DNA of 10,362 bases from Candidatus Agathobaculum merdigallinarum (GTDB lineage: Bacteria > Bacillota > Clostridia > Oscillospirales > Butyricicoccaceae): contig DXDO01000187.1 of the NCBI GenBank assembly GCA_019115425.1, forward strand, positions 1 to 10,362. The letters are read 5' to 3'. Within the stretch, counting starts at the first letter, position 1. Each line of letters begins with the position of its first letter. Position numbers and translations under genes: made by a program. Positions 1 through 5,014 of the stretch are shown here, piece after piece. The notes under the pieces are model-generated. The model saw nothing but the letters and a program-made list of their open reading frames with translations, ran no database searches and was not told the DNA's origin.

Positions 1-1
1 C

Positions 2-376
2 CAGCATCCCAAGGTGCTCGGCCTGCAGTTTGTCGACGGCATCCGCCGCCCCGACCGTGACAACGCGATCGACGTATATATCTCGGACGAGTACGAGGAC
101 GTGCTCGCGGACGGCGTATGGCAGAACACCTTCAAGGTCAAACCCGAGGTGCTGACCGCTGAGGAGAAAAAGACGTGGATCGCGCAGAACACCGGCGTGA
201 CCGTGGGTTCGGATGCGTTCTTCCCGTTCGGCGACAACGTCGAGCGCGCGCGCAAGTCGGGCGTGCAGTATATCGTGCAGCCGGGCGGCTCGATCCGCGA
301 CGATAACGTCATCGAGACCGCGAACAAATATGGTATTGTGATGGCGTTCACCGGCATGCGCCTGTTCCACCATTGA
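2..376 (+). CDS. purH: AICAR transformylase (PurH-type), C-terminal part, 5' end outside window
   Basis: Transfers a formyl group from 10-formyl-tetrahydrofolate to AICAR, giving FAICAR, the penultimate step of de novo IMP synthesis; cytosolic. The frame is open from base 2 (reads QHPKVLGLQF) to TGA 374-376, so about 124 C-terminal codons are present and the start lies upstream. The segments DGIRRPDRDNAIDVYI, GSDAFFPFGDNVERA, YIVQPGGSIRDD and the terminal MRLFHH are characteristic of the AICAR transformylase domain. The variant resembles the stand-alone (~390 aa) transformylase common in Clostridia rather than the Bacillus/E. coli bifunctional PurH. Whether an IMP cyclohydrolase domain is fused cannot be judged because the N-terminus is missing. 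The stop codon overlaps the next start by one base (TGATG), suggesting translational coupling. Confidence 0.93.
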   Translation, partial: QHPKVLGLQFVDGIRRPDRDNAIDVYISDEYEDVLADGVWQNTFKVKPEVLTAEEKKTWIAQNTGVTVGSDAFFPFGDNVERARKSGVQYIVQPGGSIRDDNVIETANKYGIVMAFTGMRLFHH

Positions 377-957
377 TGCGGCAAAACGCAGCTTCGGCAG
401 CTACATGGACGCTCGCCGCGCTTGCGGTACAGCTGATTGCGGGCGTATGTGCGGATATGGTGGGAAAGCCTGCCGGCATGGCGCTCCTGCTGATCTGCTG
501 GCTGATGAACGGGTACGCGGCGTACCGCCAGCGCTGCCCGGCCGCGCTGGGCGCCGCGGCGGCGGGCGCGGTGCTTGCCGCGTTGTCGGCGGCGGGACTG
601 TCCGGATGGGCGGTCAGCATTGCGTCCAACCTGCTGTTCCTGCTGTTTTATCTGCCGCTGCAGCGCGGCTTTGATGAAAAACTGTATGCGGCGCACGTGC
701 CCGAACAGGCGCACCGCCTCGGCCGGGTCTGGGCGATGGCCACGCTCATCCAGCGCGGCGCGTCCATGCTGGGCTTCCTGCCCTGTTTCCAGGGGCAGGA
801 TGTGCTGTCCGCGCAGCAGGGCAGCTTTACGTCCCTGTTTGCTGTGCAGCTTGTTCTGGAGATGGTTGCGCTGATCGCGGCGATCGTTTCGTACATCTGG
901 ATGGTGCGCTACCTGTGGCGCGCACGGCGGCTTCTGCCAAAGGAGGGGACGGCATGA
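376..957 (+). CDS. Hypothetical multi-pass membrane protein, 193 aa, in purine operon
   Basis: I do not recognise a family. The ATG at 376 is chosen because it shares its A with the upstream TGA; a TTG at 373 is possible but less likely. No clear Shine-Dalgarno precedes it, so translation probably depends on ribosomes ending the purH-type gene. Hydrophobic stretches at about residues 10-28, 33-50, 56-74, 77-95 and 151-178, with a weaker one near 118-137, suggest five or six membrane helices. The protein ends in a basic cytosolic-looking tail (RYLWRARRLLPKE). The connecting region 96-117 is polar with several charged residues. Its position between two purine biosynthesis genes suggests co-expression with them, but nothing in the sequence shows a purine-related function such as transport. 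Confidence 0.8.
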   Translation: MRQNAASAATWTLAALAVQLIAGVCADMVGKPAGMALLLICWLMNGYAAYRQRCPAALGAAAAGAVLAALSAAGLSGWAVSIASNLLFLLFYLPLQRGFDEKLYAAHVPEQAHRLGRVWAMATLIQRGASMLGFLPCFQGQDVLSAQQGSFTSLFAVQLVLEMVALIAAIVSYIWMVRYLWRARRLLPKEGTA

Positions 958-1493
958 GCATGATGAAAGGCTATTATGCGTCCTTCCTGATCGCAGGCGG
1001 GGCAGTGCTCATGCTTGCAGCACCGGACAACTGGATGCTGCAAGTTGTGGCGTATGCTGTGATCTCGGGCGGCGCGGTCATGCTGCAAGGCGCGTCGCGC
1101 TGGTATTTCCGCGCGGAGCTGGCCGCAGACGTGATGATCGTGCTGACCATCCTCGGCGGCACGCCGGTTTTCGGCCCGGGGCTTGCCAAAATCGTCCTGC
1201 TTTACGCAGGCGACGCGGTGCGGTGGATCATGGGCTGCCTGCTGTTCTGCGCGTTCGGCGCGGTCATGCGCGCGGCGGACCGAAGCGCGGCGCCCGAGTG
1301 GGTGCTGCTCGCCGTGTGGAGCGTGGGCTGCATCCTGCCCATCCTGTCCGCGGTGATGGGATTGAACGAGGCGCTGCTCGAGCAGGTGACCGGGCTGACC
1401 GCTGTCTTGCAGCCGCTCGGCTGCATCGCGCTGCTGCTGGACGCGTTCCGGGCGCAGCAGCAATATATCCGTTTGGAGGTAGACAAAACATGA
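954..1493 (+). CDS. Hypothetical multi-pass membrane protein, 179 aa, in purine operon
   Basis: Unrecognised. The start is ATG 954, overlapping the previous gene's TGA as ATGA, with AGGAGG at 941-946 and a 7-base spacer; ATG 960 or 963 are possible alternatives. Hydrophobic segments near residues 7-23, 28-46, 55-72, 90-106, 116-135 and 146-164 predict about six membrane helices with short loops. The tail after residue 165 (AFRAQQQYIRLEVDKT) looks cytosolic. It has no evident catalytic or ligand-binding motif. It is similar in size and helix number to the preceding gene, but I see no convincing residue-level similarity, so a paralogous pair is only a possibility. It overlaps purD by four bases at its end, so it is translated in the same tight chain. 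Confidence 0.82.
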   Translation: MSMMKGYYASFLIAGGAVLMLAAPDNWMLQVVAYAVISGGAVMLQGASRWYFRAELAADVMIVLTILGGTPVFGPGLAKIVLLYAGDAVRWIMGCLLFCAFGAVMRAADRSAAPEWVLLAVWSVGCILPILSAVMGLNEALLEQVTGLTAVLQPLGCIALLLDAFRAQQQYIRLEVDKT

Positions 1494-2740
1494 AGGTTTT
1501 GGTGATCGGCGGCGGCGGGCGTGAGCACGCCATCGTCCATACATTGAAGAAAAGCCCCAAGGTCGACCACATCTGGTGCGCGCCGGGCAACGGCGGCATC
1601 GCGCAGGAGGCCGAGTGCGTGGATATCAAGGCCACGGACATCGAGGGCGTAGTTGCGTTCGCCAGGGCGAACAAGCCCGACCTTGTGATGGTCGCGCCGG
1701 ACGACCCGCTGGCACTCGGCATGGTGGATGCACTCGAGGAGGCGGGTATCCGCGCGTTTGGGCCGCGCAAAAATGCGGCCATCATCGAAGGCTCCAAGTC
1801 GTTTGCCAAGGAGCTGATGAAAAAATACAACATCCCGACCGCGGCCTATGCGGTGTTTGAGGACTCTGCGGCGGCGATCGAATACATCAAGGCGCAGGGT
1901 GCGCCGATCGTCGTCAAGGCGGACGGCCTCGCGCTCGGCAAGGGCGTCACGGTCGCCATGACCGAGGAGGAAGCCATCGCGGCGGTCAAGGACGCGATCG
2001 ACGGCGGCGCTTTCGGCGGCGCGGGCGCGCGCGTGGTCATCGAGGAGTACCTGACCGGCCCCGAGGTGTCCGTGCTCGCGTTTGTGGACGGCAAGCACCT
2101 CAAGACCATGCCCTCCGCGCAGGACCACAAGCGTGCGTACGACCACGACGAAGGTCCGAACACCGGCGGCATGGGTGCGTTCTCGCCCTCCCGCTTCTAC
2201 ACCGAGGACGTCGCACAGACCTGCATGGAGACCATCTTTCAGCCTACGGTCGCGGCGATGGCAGCGGAGGGCCGCCCGTTCAAGGGCGTGCTGTATTTCG
2301 GCCTGATGCTCACCCCCAAGGGCCCGCGCGTGATCGAATACAACGCCCGCTTCGGCGATCCGGAGACACAGGCTGTGCTCTCCCGTCTGGAGACCGACCT
2401 GTATGACATCTTCAACGCGGTCATCGACGAAAAGCTGGAGGAAATCGAGATTAAGTGGGCGGCGGGCGCCGCGTGCTGCGTGTGCATGGCGTCCGACGGC
2501 TATCCGAAGGCCTACGAAAAGGGCAAGGAAATCACCGGTCTGGACGACGTGACCGATTCGTTTGTGTTCCACGCAGGTACGGCGGTCAAGGACGGCAGGT
2601 TCGTCACAAGCGGCGGCCGTGTGCTCGGCGTGACCGCGACCGCGCCGACGCTGGACGAGGCGATCCGCAAGGCGTATGCGGATGTGGACAAGATCCACTT
2701 TGAAAAGGCGCATTACCGCACGGATATTGGAGTGAAATAA
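1490..2740 (+). CDS. purD: Phosphoribosylamine-glycine ligase (GAR synthetase) PurD
   Basis: Joins glycine to 5-phosphoribosylamine with ATP, making glycinamide ribonucleotide, the second step of de novo purine synthesis; cytosolic ATP-grasp enzyme. 416 aa, close to the usual ~420. ATG 1490 overlaps the previous stop (ATGA), with GGAGGT at 1475-1480 and a 9-base spacer; the frame is open further upstream but that part is not protein-like. Visible motifs: N-terminal dinucleotide-like loop VIGGGGREHA (residues 5-14), ATP-grasp lysine/glycine loop VKADGLALGKGV (142-153), GPEVSVLAF (190-198), DHKRAYDHDEGPNTGGMGA (212-230) and the metal-binding segment EYNARFGDPETQ (283-294). The GRVLGVTA stretch marks the C-terminal domain. 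The APDDPLALGMVDALE segment is the form I associate with clostridial PurD. Confidence 0.97.
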   Translation: MKVLVIGGGGREHAIVHTLKKSPKVDHIWCAPGNGGIAQEAECVDIKATDIEGVVAFARANKPDLVMVAPDDPLALGMVDALEEAGIRAFGPRKNAAIIEGSKSFAKELMKKYNIPTAAYAVFEDSAAAIEYIKAQGAPIVVKADGLALGKGVTVAMTEEEAIAAVKDAIDGGAFGGAGARVVIEEYLTGPEVSVLAFVDGKHLKTMPSAQDHKRAYDHDEGPNTGGMGAFSPSRFYTEDVAQTCMETIFQPTVAAMAAEGRPFKGVLYFGLMLTPKGPRVIEYNARFGDPETQAVLSRLETDLYDIFNAVIDEKLEEIEIKWAAGAACCVCMASDGYPKAYEKGKEITGLDDVTDSFVFHAGTAVKDGRFVTSGGRVLGVTATAPTLDEAIRKAYADVDKIHFEKAHYRTDIGVK

Positions 2741-2742
2741 GG

Positions 2743-3267
2743 ATGAAGGCAGAAAAACAGAATCAGATTTTGGGCTGCATGGCCGACGTACTCAACCAGA
2801 ACGGCTTCCGCGCCGAAGTGATGACCCAGGAGGGCGCGCCCACGCTGCTGCGCTGTGAGGCGATGCGGCAGGGCAAGGTCGCGAAAGACGTGGTGATCGA
2901 GTGCTGCTTCATCCCGATGCAGTTGCCGAGCGAGGATATGGGTCTTTTGCAGTTTTTCGTCACGCTGTTTCAGGGCGCGCCGGATATGCACAAAAACCAG
3001 CTGCGCCGCGCGTGCGGCTACTGCAACGACTTCTGCGCGCTCGGCGCATTCGGCTTTTTTGAGCAGGCAGGGCAGATCTACCTCAAGCATAACACCCTGA
3101 TCGACGGCTCGCTCGATCTGGAGAAGAATATCACCTTTGTGGCGGACAACATCTCGGTCCTGCTCGCGTCGGTCAGCCGGTTTATCGACGGTCTGGCGCA
3201 GATCGCCTATGCGGGCATGACGCTGGACGCGGTGATCGATCAGGAGCTGTTCCCGAAAATCGGATAA
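2743..3267 (+). CDS. YbjN-like 174-aa protein at end of purine operon
   Basis: Starts only 2 bases after the purD stop, with GGAG at 2729-2732 inside the end of purD and a 10-base spacer, so it is almost certainly co-transcribed. The layout is a short helix (MKAEKQNQILGCMADVLNQNGF), a strand-rich first half, then an N-x-L-R-x-A-x-x-x-C-N region (85-95). The segment GAFGFFEQAGQIYLKHNTLID (101-121) and a final long helix (residues 132-152) follow. This pattern resembles YbjN/DUF1790-type or type III-chaperone-like folds, which are thought to act as small protein-binding domains; I infer this from pattern only. There is no signal peptide or membrane segment. Five cysteines (C38, C54, C55, C91, C94, plus C98) make a metal or redox role possible but unproven. 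A role in purine synthesis is not shown. Confidence 0.75.
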   Translation: MKAEKQNQILGCMADVLNQNGFRAEVMTQEGAPTLLRCEAMRQGKVAKDVVIECCFIPMQLPSEDMGLLQFFVTLFQGAPDMHKNQLRRACGYCNDFCALGAFGFFEQAGQIYLKHNTLIDGSLDLEKNITFVADNISVLLASVSRFIDGLAQIAYAGMTLDAVIDQELFPKIG

Positions 3268-3280
3268 AGCGACTGTATAC

Positions 3281-3318
3281 AAAAACACCCCTTGGATTTC
3301 ATTCCAGGGGGTATTTTT
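3281..3318 (+). terminator. Rho-independent terminator closing the purine operon
   Basis: An inverted repeat pairs 3287-3296 (ACCCCTTGGA) with 3303-3312 (TCCAGGGGGT) around the 6-base loop TTTCAT, including one G-U pair. After one mismatch it continues as an A-run (3281-3285) facing a T-run (3314-3318). It begins 14 bases after the stop of the YbjN-like gene, and the T-run on the plus strand fits intrinsic termination. The symmetrical A-run means it could also stop transcription coming from the right. Confidence 0.9.
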
Positions 3319-3402
3319 GTTTTATGCGTGCAAAAGGGCTTTCCAGCGGGGCAGGGGAGGCGTATAGTAATACCATGCAGAAAAAAATTTTGCGGGAATT
3401 TG

Positions 3403-3432
3403 TGAACCGGATGCACCTTTGGCGGCTCTTAT
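3403..3432 (+). promoter_or_regulatory. Upstream ECF-type promoter candidate (P1)
   Basis: TGAACC at 3403-3408, a 16-base spacer, then GCTCTTAT at 3425-3432. The GAAC core is typical of -35 elements read by ECF sigma factors. The preceding A6T4 tract (3382-3391) could serve as an UP-like element. Both boxes and the spacer length recur exactly 117 bases downstream (P2), although the spacer itself is mostly different. Transcription from here would give a leader of roughly 145 bases before the sigma gene. Confidence 0.55.
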
Positions 3433-3491
3433 TGTCAGGTGCGCCCCAGACAGGCGGTAAGAGGCAAGACCGCGGCGCTTTGCGATTGCGG

Positions 3492-3520
3492 TTGCCTAAA
3501 AAATTTTCTGAAAAAATAAT
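3492..3520 (+). promoter_or_regulatory. Possible housekeeping (sigma-A) promoter
   Basis: TTGCCT (3492-3497), 17 bases, then AATAAT (3515-3520): 4/6 and 5/6 matches to consensus. It could give basal expression of the sigma operon. Its -10 box touches the -35 box of P2, so the two would compete. The region is A/T-rich, so a chance match is quite possible. Confidence 0.3.
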
Positions 3521-3549
3521 GAACCGAAACCCTGCTTCGGTGCTCTTAT
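3520..3549 (+). promoter_or_regulatory. Proximal ECF-type promoter candidate (P2) for the sigma operon
   Basis: TGAACC at 3520-3525, a 16-base spacer, then GCTCTTAT at 3542-3549, identical in boxes and spacing to P1. An A6T4 tract precedes it (3498-3507). The expected start near 3556 leaves about 30 bases of leader containing the AAAGGAG site, a natural distance for the main sigma-operon promoter. Recognition by the sigma factor encoded just downstream (autoregulation) is inferred from the ECF family's habits, not shown. Confidence 0.6.
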
Positions 3550-3585
3550 ATACGGGAGCACCAAAAACCACAAAGGAGAACCATC

Positions 3586-4143
3586 ATGACGGATGAAGAA
3601 CTGGTCCGGCGGATGCAGCGCGGCGATATGCAGGCATTCGACGAACTGTATGAACGATATAAGGACGACGCATACCGCGTGGCCTGCCTGATCACCGGCA
3701 ACCGTGCGGACGGTGAGGACCTGACGCAGGAGGCGTTCGTGACCGCGGCGCGGTCGATCGGCTCGCTCAAAGACGGGTCGAAGTTCCGGCCATGGCTGCT
3801 CAGAACGCTGTCGCGCGCAGCGTGGAAATACTGCCGCAAGGCGGGGCGCGAGACTCCGGTCGCGGAGTTTTTCGAGACCGGCGAAAGCGAGAGCGCGCTT
3901 TCCGCCGTATTGCGCACGGACGAGCAGCGGCAGTTGTACGAAGCGCTGTACACGCTGGACGAGAAGCGCCGCACGGTGGTCGTCCTGTACTACTTCGACG
4001 ACCTGCCGGTGAAAGAGATCGCGCGCACGCTCGGCGTGACCGAGGGGACGGTCAAATCCCGCCTGTTTTCCGCCCGCCGCCATCTGCGGCAGGCGCTGAC
4101 CGCAAAAGAGGGAAAGCCGAAGGAGGCTGCTACAAATGGATGA
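3586..4143 (+). CDS. ECF-type RNA polymerase sigma factor (sigma-70 family)
   Basis: Directs RNA polymerase to a dedicated set of promoters, normally when released from its anti-sigma factor. 185 aa, a normal ECF length, with AAAGGAG at 3572-3578 and a 7-base spacer to ATG 3586. The sigma region 2 domain spans about residues 18-84 (FDELYERYKDDAYRVACLITGNRADGEDLTQEAF through the RPWLLRTLSRAAW segment). A short acidic linker follows (91-112). The sigma region 4 helix-turn-helix spans about 122-170, with DEKRRTVVVLYYFDDLPVKEIARTLG and VTEGTVKSRLFSARRHLRQ. Regions 1, 3 and any C-terminal sensory extension are absent, as expected for ECF factors. It overlaps the anti-sigma gene by 8 bases. The two identical promoter-like units upstream suggest autoregulation. 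The subgroup and inducing signal cannot be read from the sequence. Confidence 0.95.
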   Translation: MTDEELVRRMQRGDMQAFDELYERYKDDAYRVACLITGNRADGEDLTQEAFVTAARSIGSLKDGSKFRPWLLRTLSRAAWKYCRKAGRETPVAEFFETGESESALSAVLRTDEQRQLYEALYTLDEKRRTVVVLYYFDDLPVKEIARTLGVTEGTVKSRLFSARRHLRQALTAKEGKPKEAATNG

Positions 4144-4921
4144 ACTGAAGATGGAACGGACGATCCGTGAGACGATGAAAACCACAGCAGAGGGGCTGAA
4201 AGCGCCCGATCAGCTCAAGACCCGCATTGATTTCGCACTGCGCAGCGGAGAGCCGCAGGCGCCGGCGCGCCGCCGCCCGCGATGGGGCAAGAAGCTGGCC
4301 GCTGTGTGTCTGGTGGCGGCGCTCGCCGTGACCGGCGCGGTCGCGGGCAGCGGCGTTGTGGGCTGGTATTCCAGCACTATGCTCAACCAGAACTGGACGA
4401 ATTTCGGAAAAACAGCCGAATATGTGCAGGAACATGTTCCGGGCGCAAAGTATGTCGAGGCGTTCTCGAACGGCTACACGTTTGACAGAGGCTATGAAAA
4501 TACCACGGACAAGAAAGACGAGAGCGGTAATACGCTGGGCAGCTTTACCAGTGTGATGATGGACTACGAAAAAGATGGCACAGAGCTGACATTTGAGGTA
4601 GAGCCGGTGCAGGAAGATGGCGAATATACCTCGCCGTATGATACCGTGCGCACTGTGGCGGACACCGAGGTGCACTACCGCGAAATGAAGGGCATTACGC
4701 TGCCGCCGGACGGCAGCACCGAGCCGACCGCGGAGGAGCAGGCGGCTTTTGAACGCGGCGAGATCAACATTGCTTACGGCTCGTCCGAGCGCGAGGAGAA
4801 TACATTCTATCGCGTTTCGTGGATCGAGGATGGGCTTTCTTATTCCATCTACACCTATAATCCCGCTACTTTGACCGCAGACGACTTCTTCCAGATGGCG
4901 CAGGAGGTCATCGAAGCCTAA
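4136..4921 (+). CDS. Single-pass membrane anti-sigma factor, 261 aa
   Basis: Inferred to hold the upstream-encoded sigma factor inactive at the membrane until an envelope signal arrives. ATG 4136 lies inside the sigma gene (8-base overlap), with AGGAGG at 4121-4126 and a 9-base spacer. Residues 1-50 are a charged cytosolic segment (KAPDQLKTRIDFALRSG) followed by a basic stretch (RRRPRW). Residues about 53-77 form one membrane helix. Residues 78-261 form an extracytoplasmic domain rich in Tyr/Thr/Glu. The domain ends in LTADDFFQMAQEVIEA, a C-terminal pattern seen in DUF4367/DUF4179-type anti-sigma proteins of Firmicutes. There is no HxxxCxxC zinc anti-sigma motif, so it is not a classical ZAS protein. 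Its identity rests on architecture and gene order rather than a strong motif. How it is inactivated (proteolysis or ligand binding by the outer domain) is not visible. Confidence 0.8.
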   Translation: MDELKMERTIRETMKTTAEGLKAPDQLKTRIDFALRSGEPQAPARRRPRWGKKLAAVCLVAALAVTGAVAGSGVVGWYSSTMLNQNWTNFGKTAEYVQEHVPGAKYVEAFSNGYTFDRGYENTTDKKDESGNTLGSFTSVMMDYEKDGTELTFEVEPVQEDGEYTSPYDTVRTVADTEVHYREMKGITLPPDGSTEPTAEEQAAFERGEINIAYGSSEREENTFYRVSWIEDGLSYSIYTYNPATLTADDFFQMAQEVIEA

Positions 4922-4930
4922 AATATACAC

Positions 4931-4960
4931 AAACCGCTGTTGACAGTTCGGCAGCGGTTT
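4931..4960. repeat. Hairpin (9-bp inverted repeat) after the anti-sigma gene
   Basis: AAACCGCTG (4931-4939) and CAGCGGTTT (4952-4960) are perfect inverted repeats around a 12-base loop that begins with TTGACA. It starts 9 bases after the anti-sigma stop, where a terminator would be expected. However, only TTT, already part of the stem, follows before GCTAATATAT, so it is at best a weak intrinsic terminator on the plus strand; the upstream A-run is also short. It could instead be a regulator binding site over the -35 region of the next gene. Confidence 0.6.
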
Positions 4961-4968
4961 GCTAATAT
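4940..4968 (+). promoter_or_regulatory. Sigma-A promoter of the M16-SLH gene
   Basis: A perfect TTGACA (4940-4945), a 17-base spacer, and TAATAT (4963-4968, 4/6 to TATAAT). Predicted start near 4975, giving a ~40-base leader before ATG 5015. The -35 box sits exactly in the loop of the preceding hairpin. Confidence 0.65.
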
Positions 4969-4974
4969 ATGAAG

Positions 4975-4995
4975 TGTATTATAACAGATAATACA
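4975..4995. promoter_or_regulatory. 21-bp palindrome at the predicted transcription start, probable operator
   Basis: TGTATTAT (4975-4982) and ATAATACA (4988-4995) are perfect 8-bp arms around a 5-base centre (AACAG). The position, starting at the predicted +1 of the M16-SLH promoter, is typical of a repressor operator for a dimeric helix-turn-helix protein such as a GntR-, MarR- or PadR-type regulator. The family cannot be assigned from the site, and no regulator gene is present in the window. An alternative is a 5' mRNA hairpin affecting stability. Confidence 0.5.
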
Positions 4996-5014
4996 GAAAG
5001 ACGAGGTGTATCCC

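Larger units (their letters stand above)
3382..3562 (+). repeat. Tandem duplication of a promoter unit, 117-base period
   Basis: Copy 1 (3382-3445) and copy 2 (3498-3562) each contain an A6T4 tract, TGAACC, a 16-base spacer, GCTCTTAT, and then C-[A/G]-GG-[T/A]-GC-[G/A]-CC (3436-3445 and 3553-3562). From TGAACC to the final CC the offset is a constant 117 bases, with 27 of 43 positions identical by hand count. Identity is concentrated in the boxes. Each copy also carries a small inverted repeat around its -10 box: GCACCT 3413-3418 with AGGTGC 3437-3442, and GGTGCTC 3539-3545 with GAGCACC 3556-3562. Confidence 0.65.
3268..3585. other. 318-base non-coding regulatory region before the sigma operon
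   Basis: Between the YbjN-like gene and the ECF sigma gene I find no convincing coding region. It contains the purine-operon terminator (3281-3318), two tandem copies of a promoter-like unit (3382-3445 and 3498-3562), and the sigma gene's ribosome binding site. A 90-codon frame at 3324-3596 and an opposing one at 3299-3571 cross the whole region. Both overlap the terminator or the promoter boxes and look non-protein-like. Confidence 0.7.

Noticed and set aside
14..16. GTG as the start codon of the first gene
   Set aside because: The same frame is open further upstream and encodes conserved AICAR transformylase residues (QHPK) before it, so the gene is simply cut by the window edge.
1223..1489. 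Upstream in-frame extension of purD
   Set aside because: The extension overlaps the preceding membrane-protein gene, has low-complexity Arg/Ala sequence, and PurD begins canonically at MKVLVIGGGGREHA with GGAGGT in place.
1202..2713. Long (503-codon) open frame on the minus strand opposite purD
   Set aside because: It mirrors the GC-rich third-position bias of purD, is rich in Arg/His/Ala without domain-like patterns, and has no ribosome binding site or gene context.
3299..3571. 90-codon minus-strand frame in the same region
   Set aside because: Begins its 3' end within the terminator, has no ribosome binding site, and mirrors the repeat structure.
3324..3596. 90-codon plus-strand frame, with an inner ATG at 3375 after GGGGAGG, in the region before the sigma gene
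   Set aside because: It spans both promoter-like units and the sigma ribosome binding site. The internal similarity (SGAPQT / TGAPKT) is explained by the 117-base promoter duplication, 117 being a multiple of three.
4931..4968. The hairpin as a standard intrinsic terminator of the sigma operon
   Set aside because: No U-tract follows the stem beyond three stem bases, so I list it only as an inverted repeat with possible weak termination.
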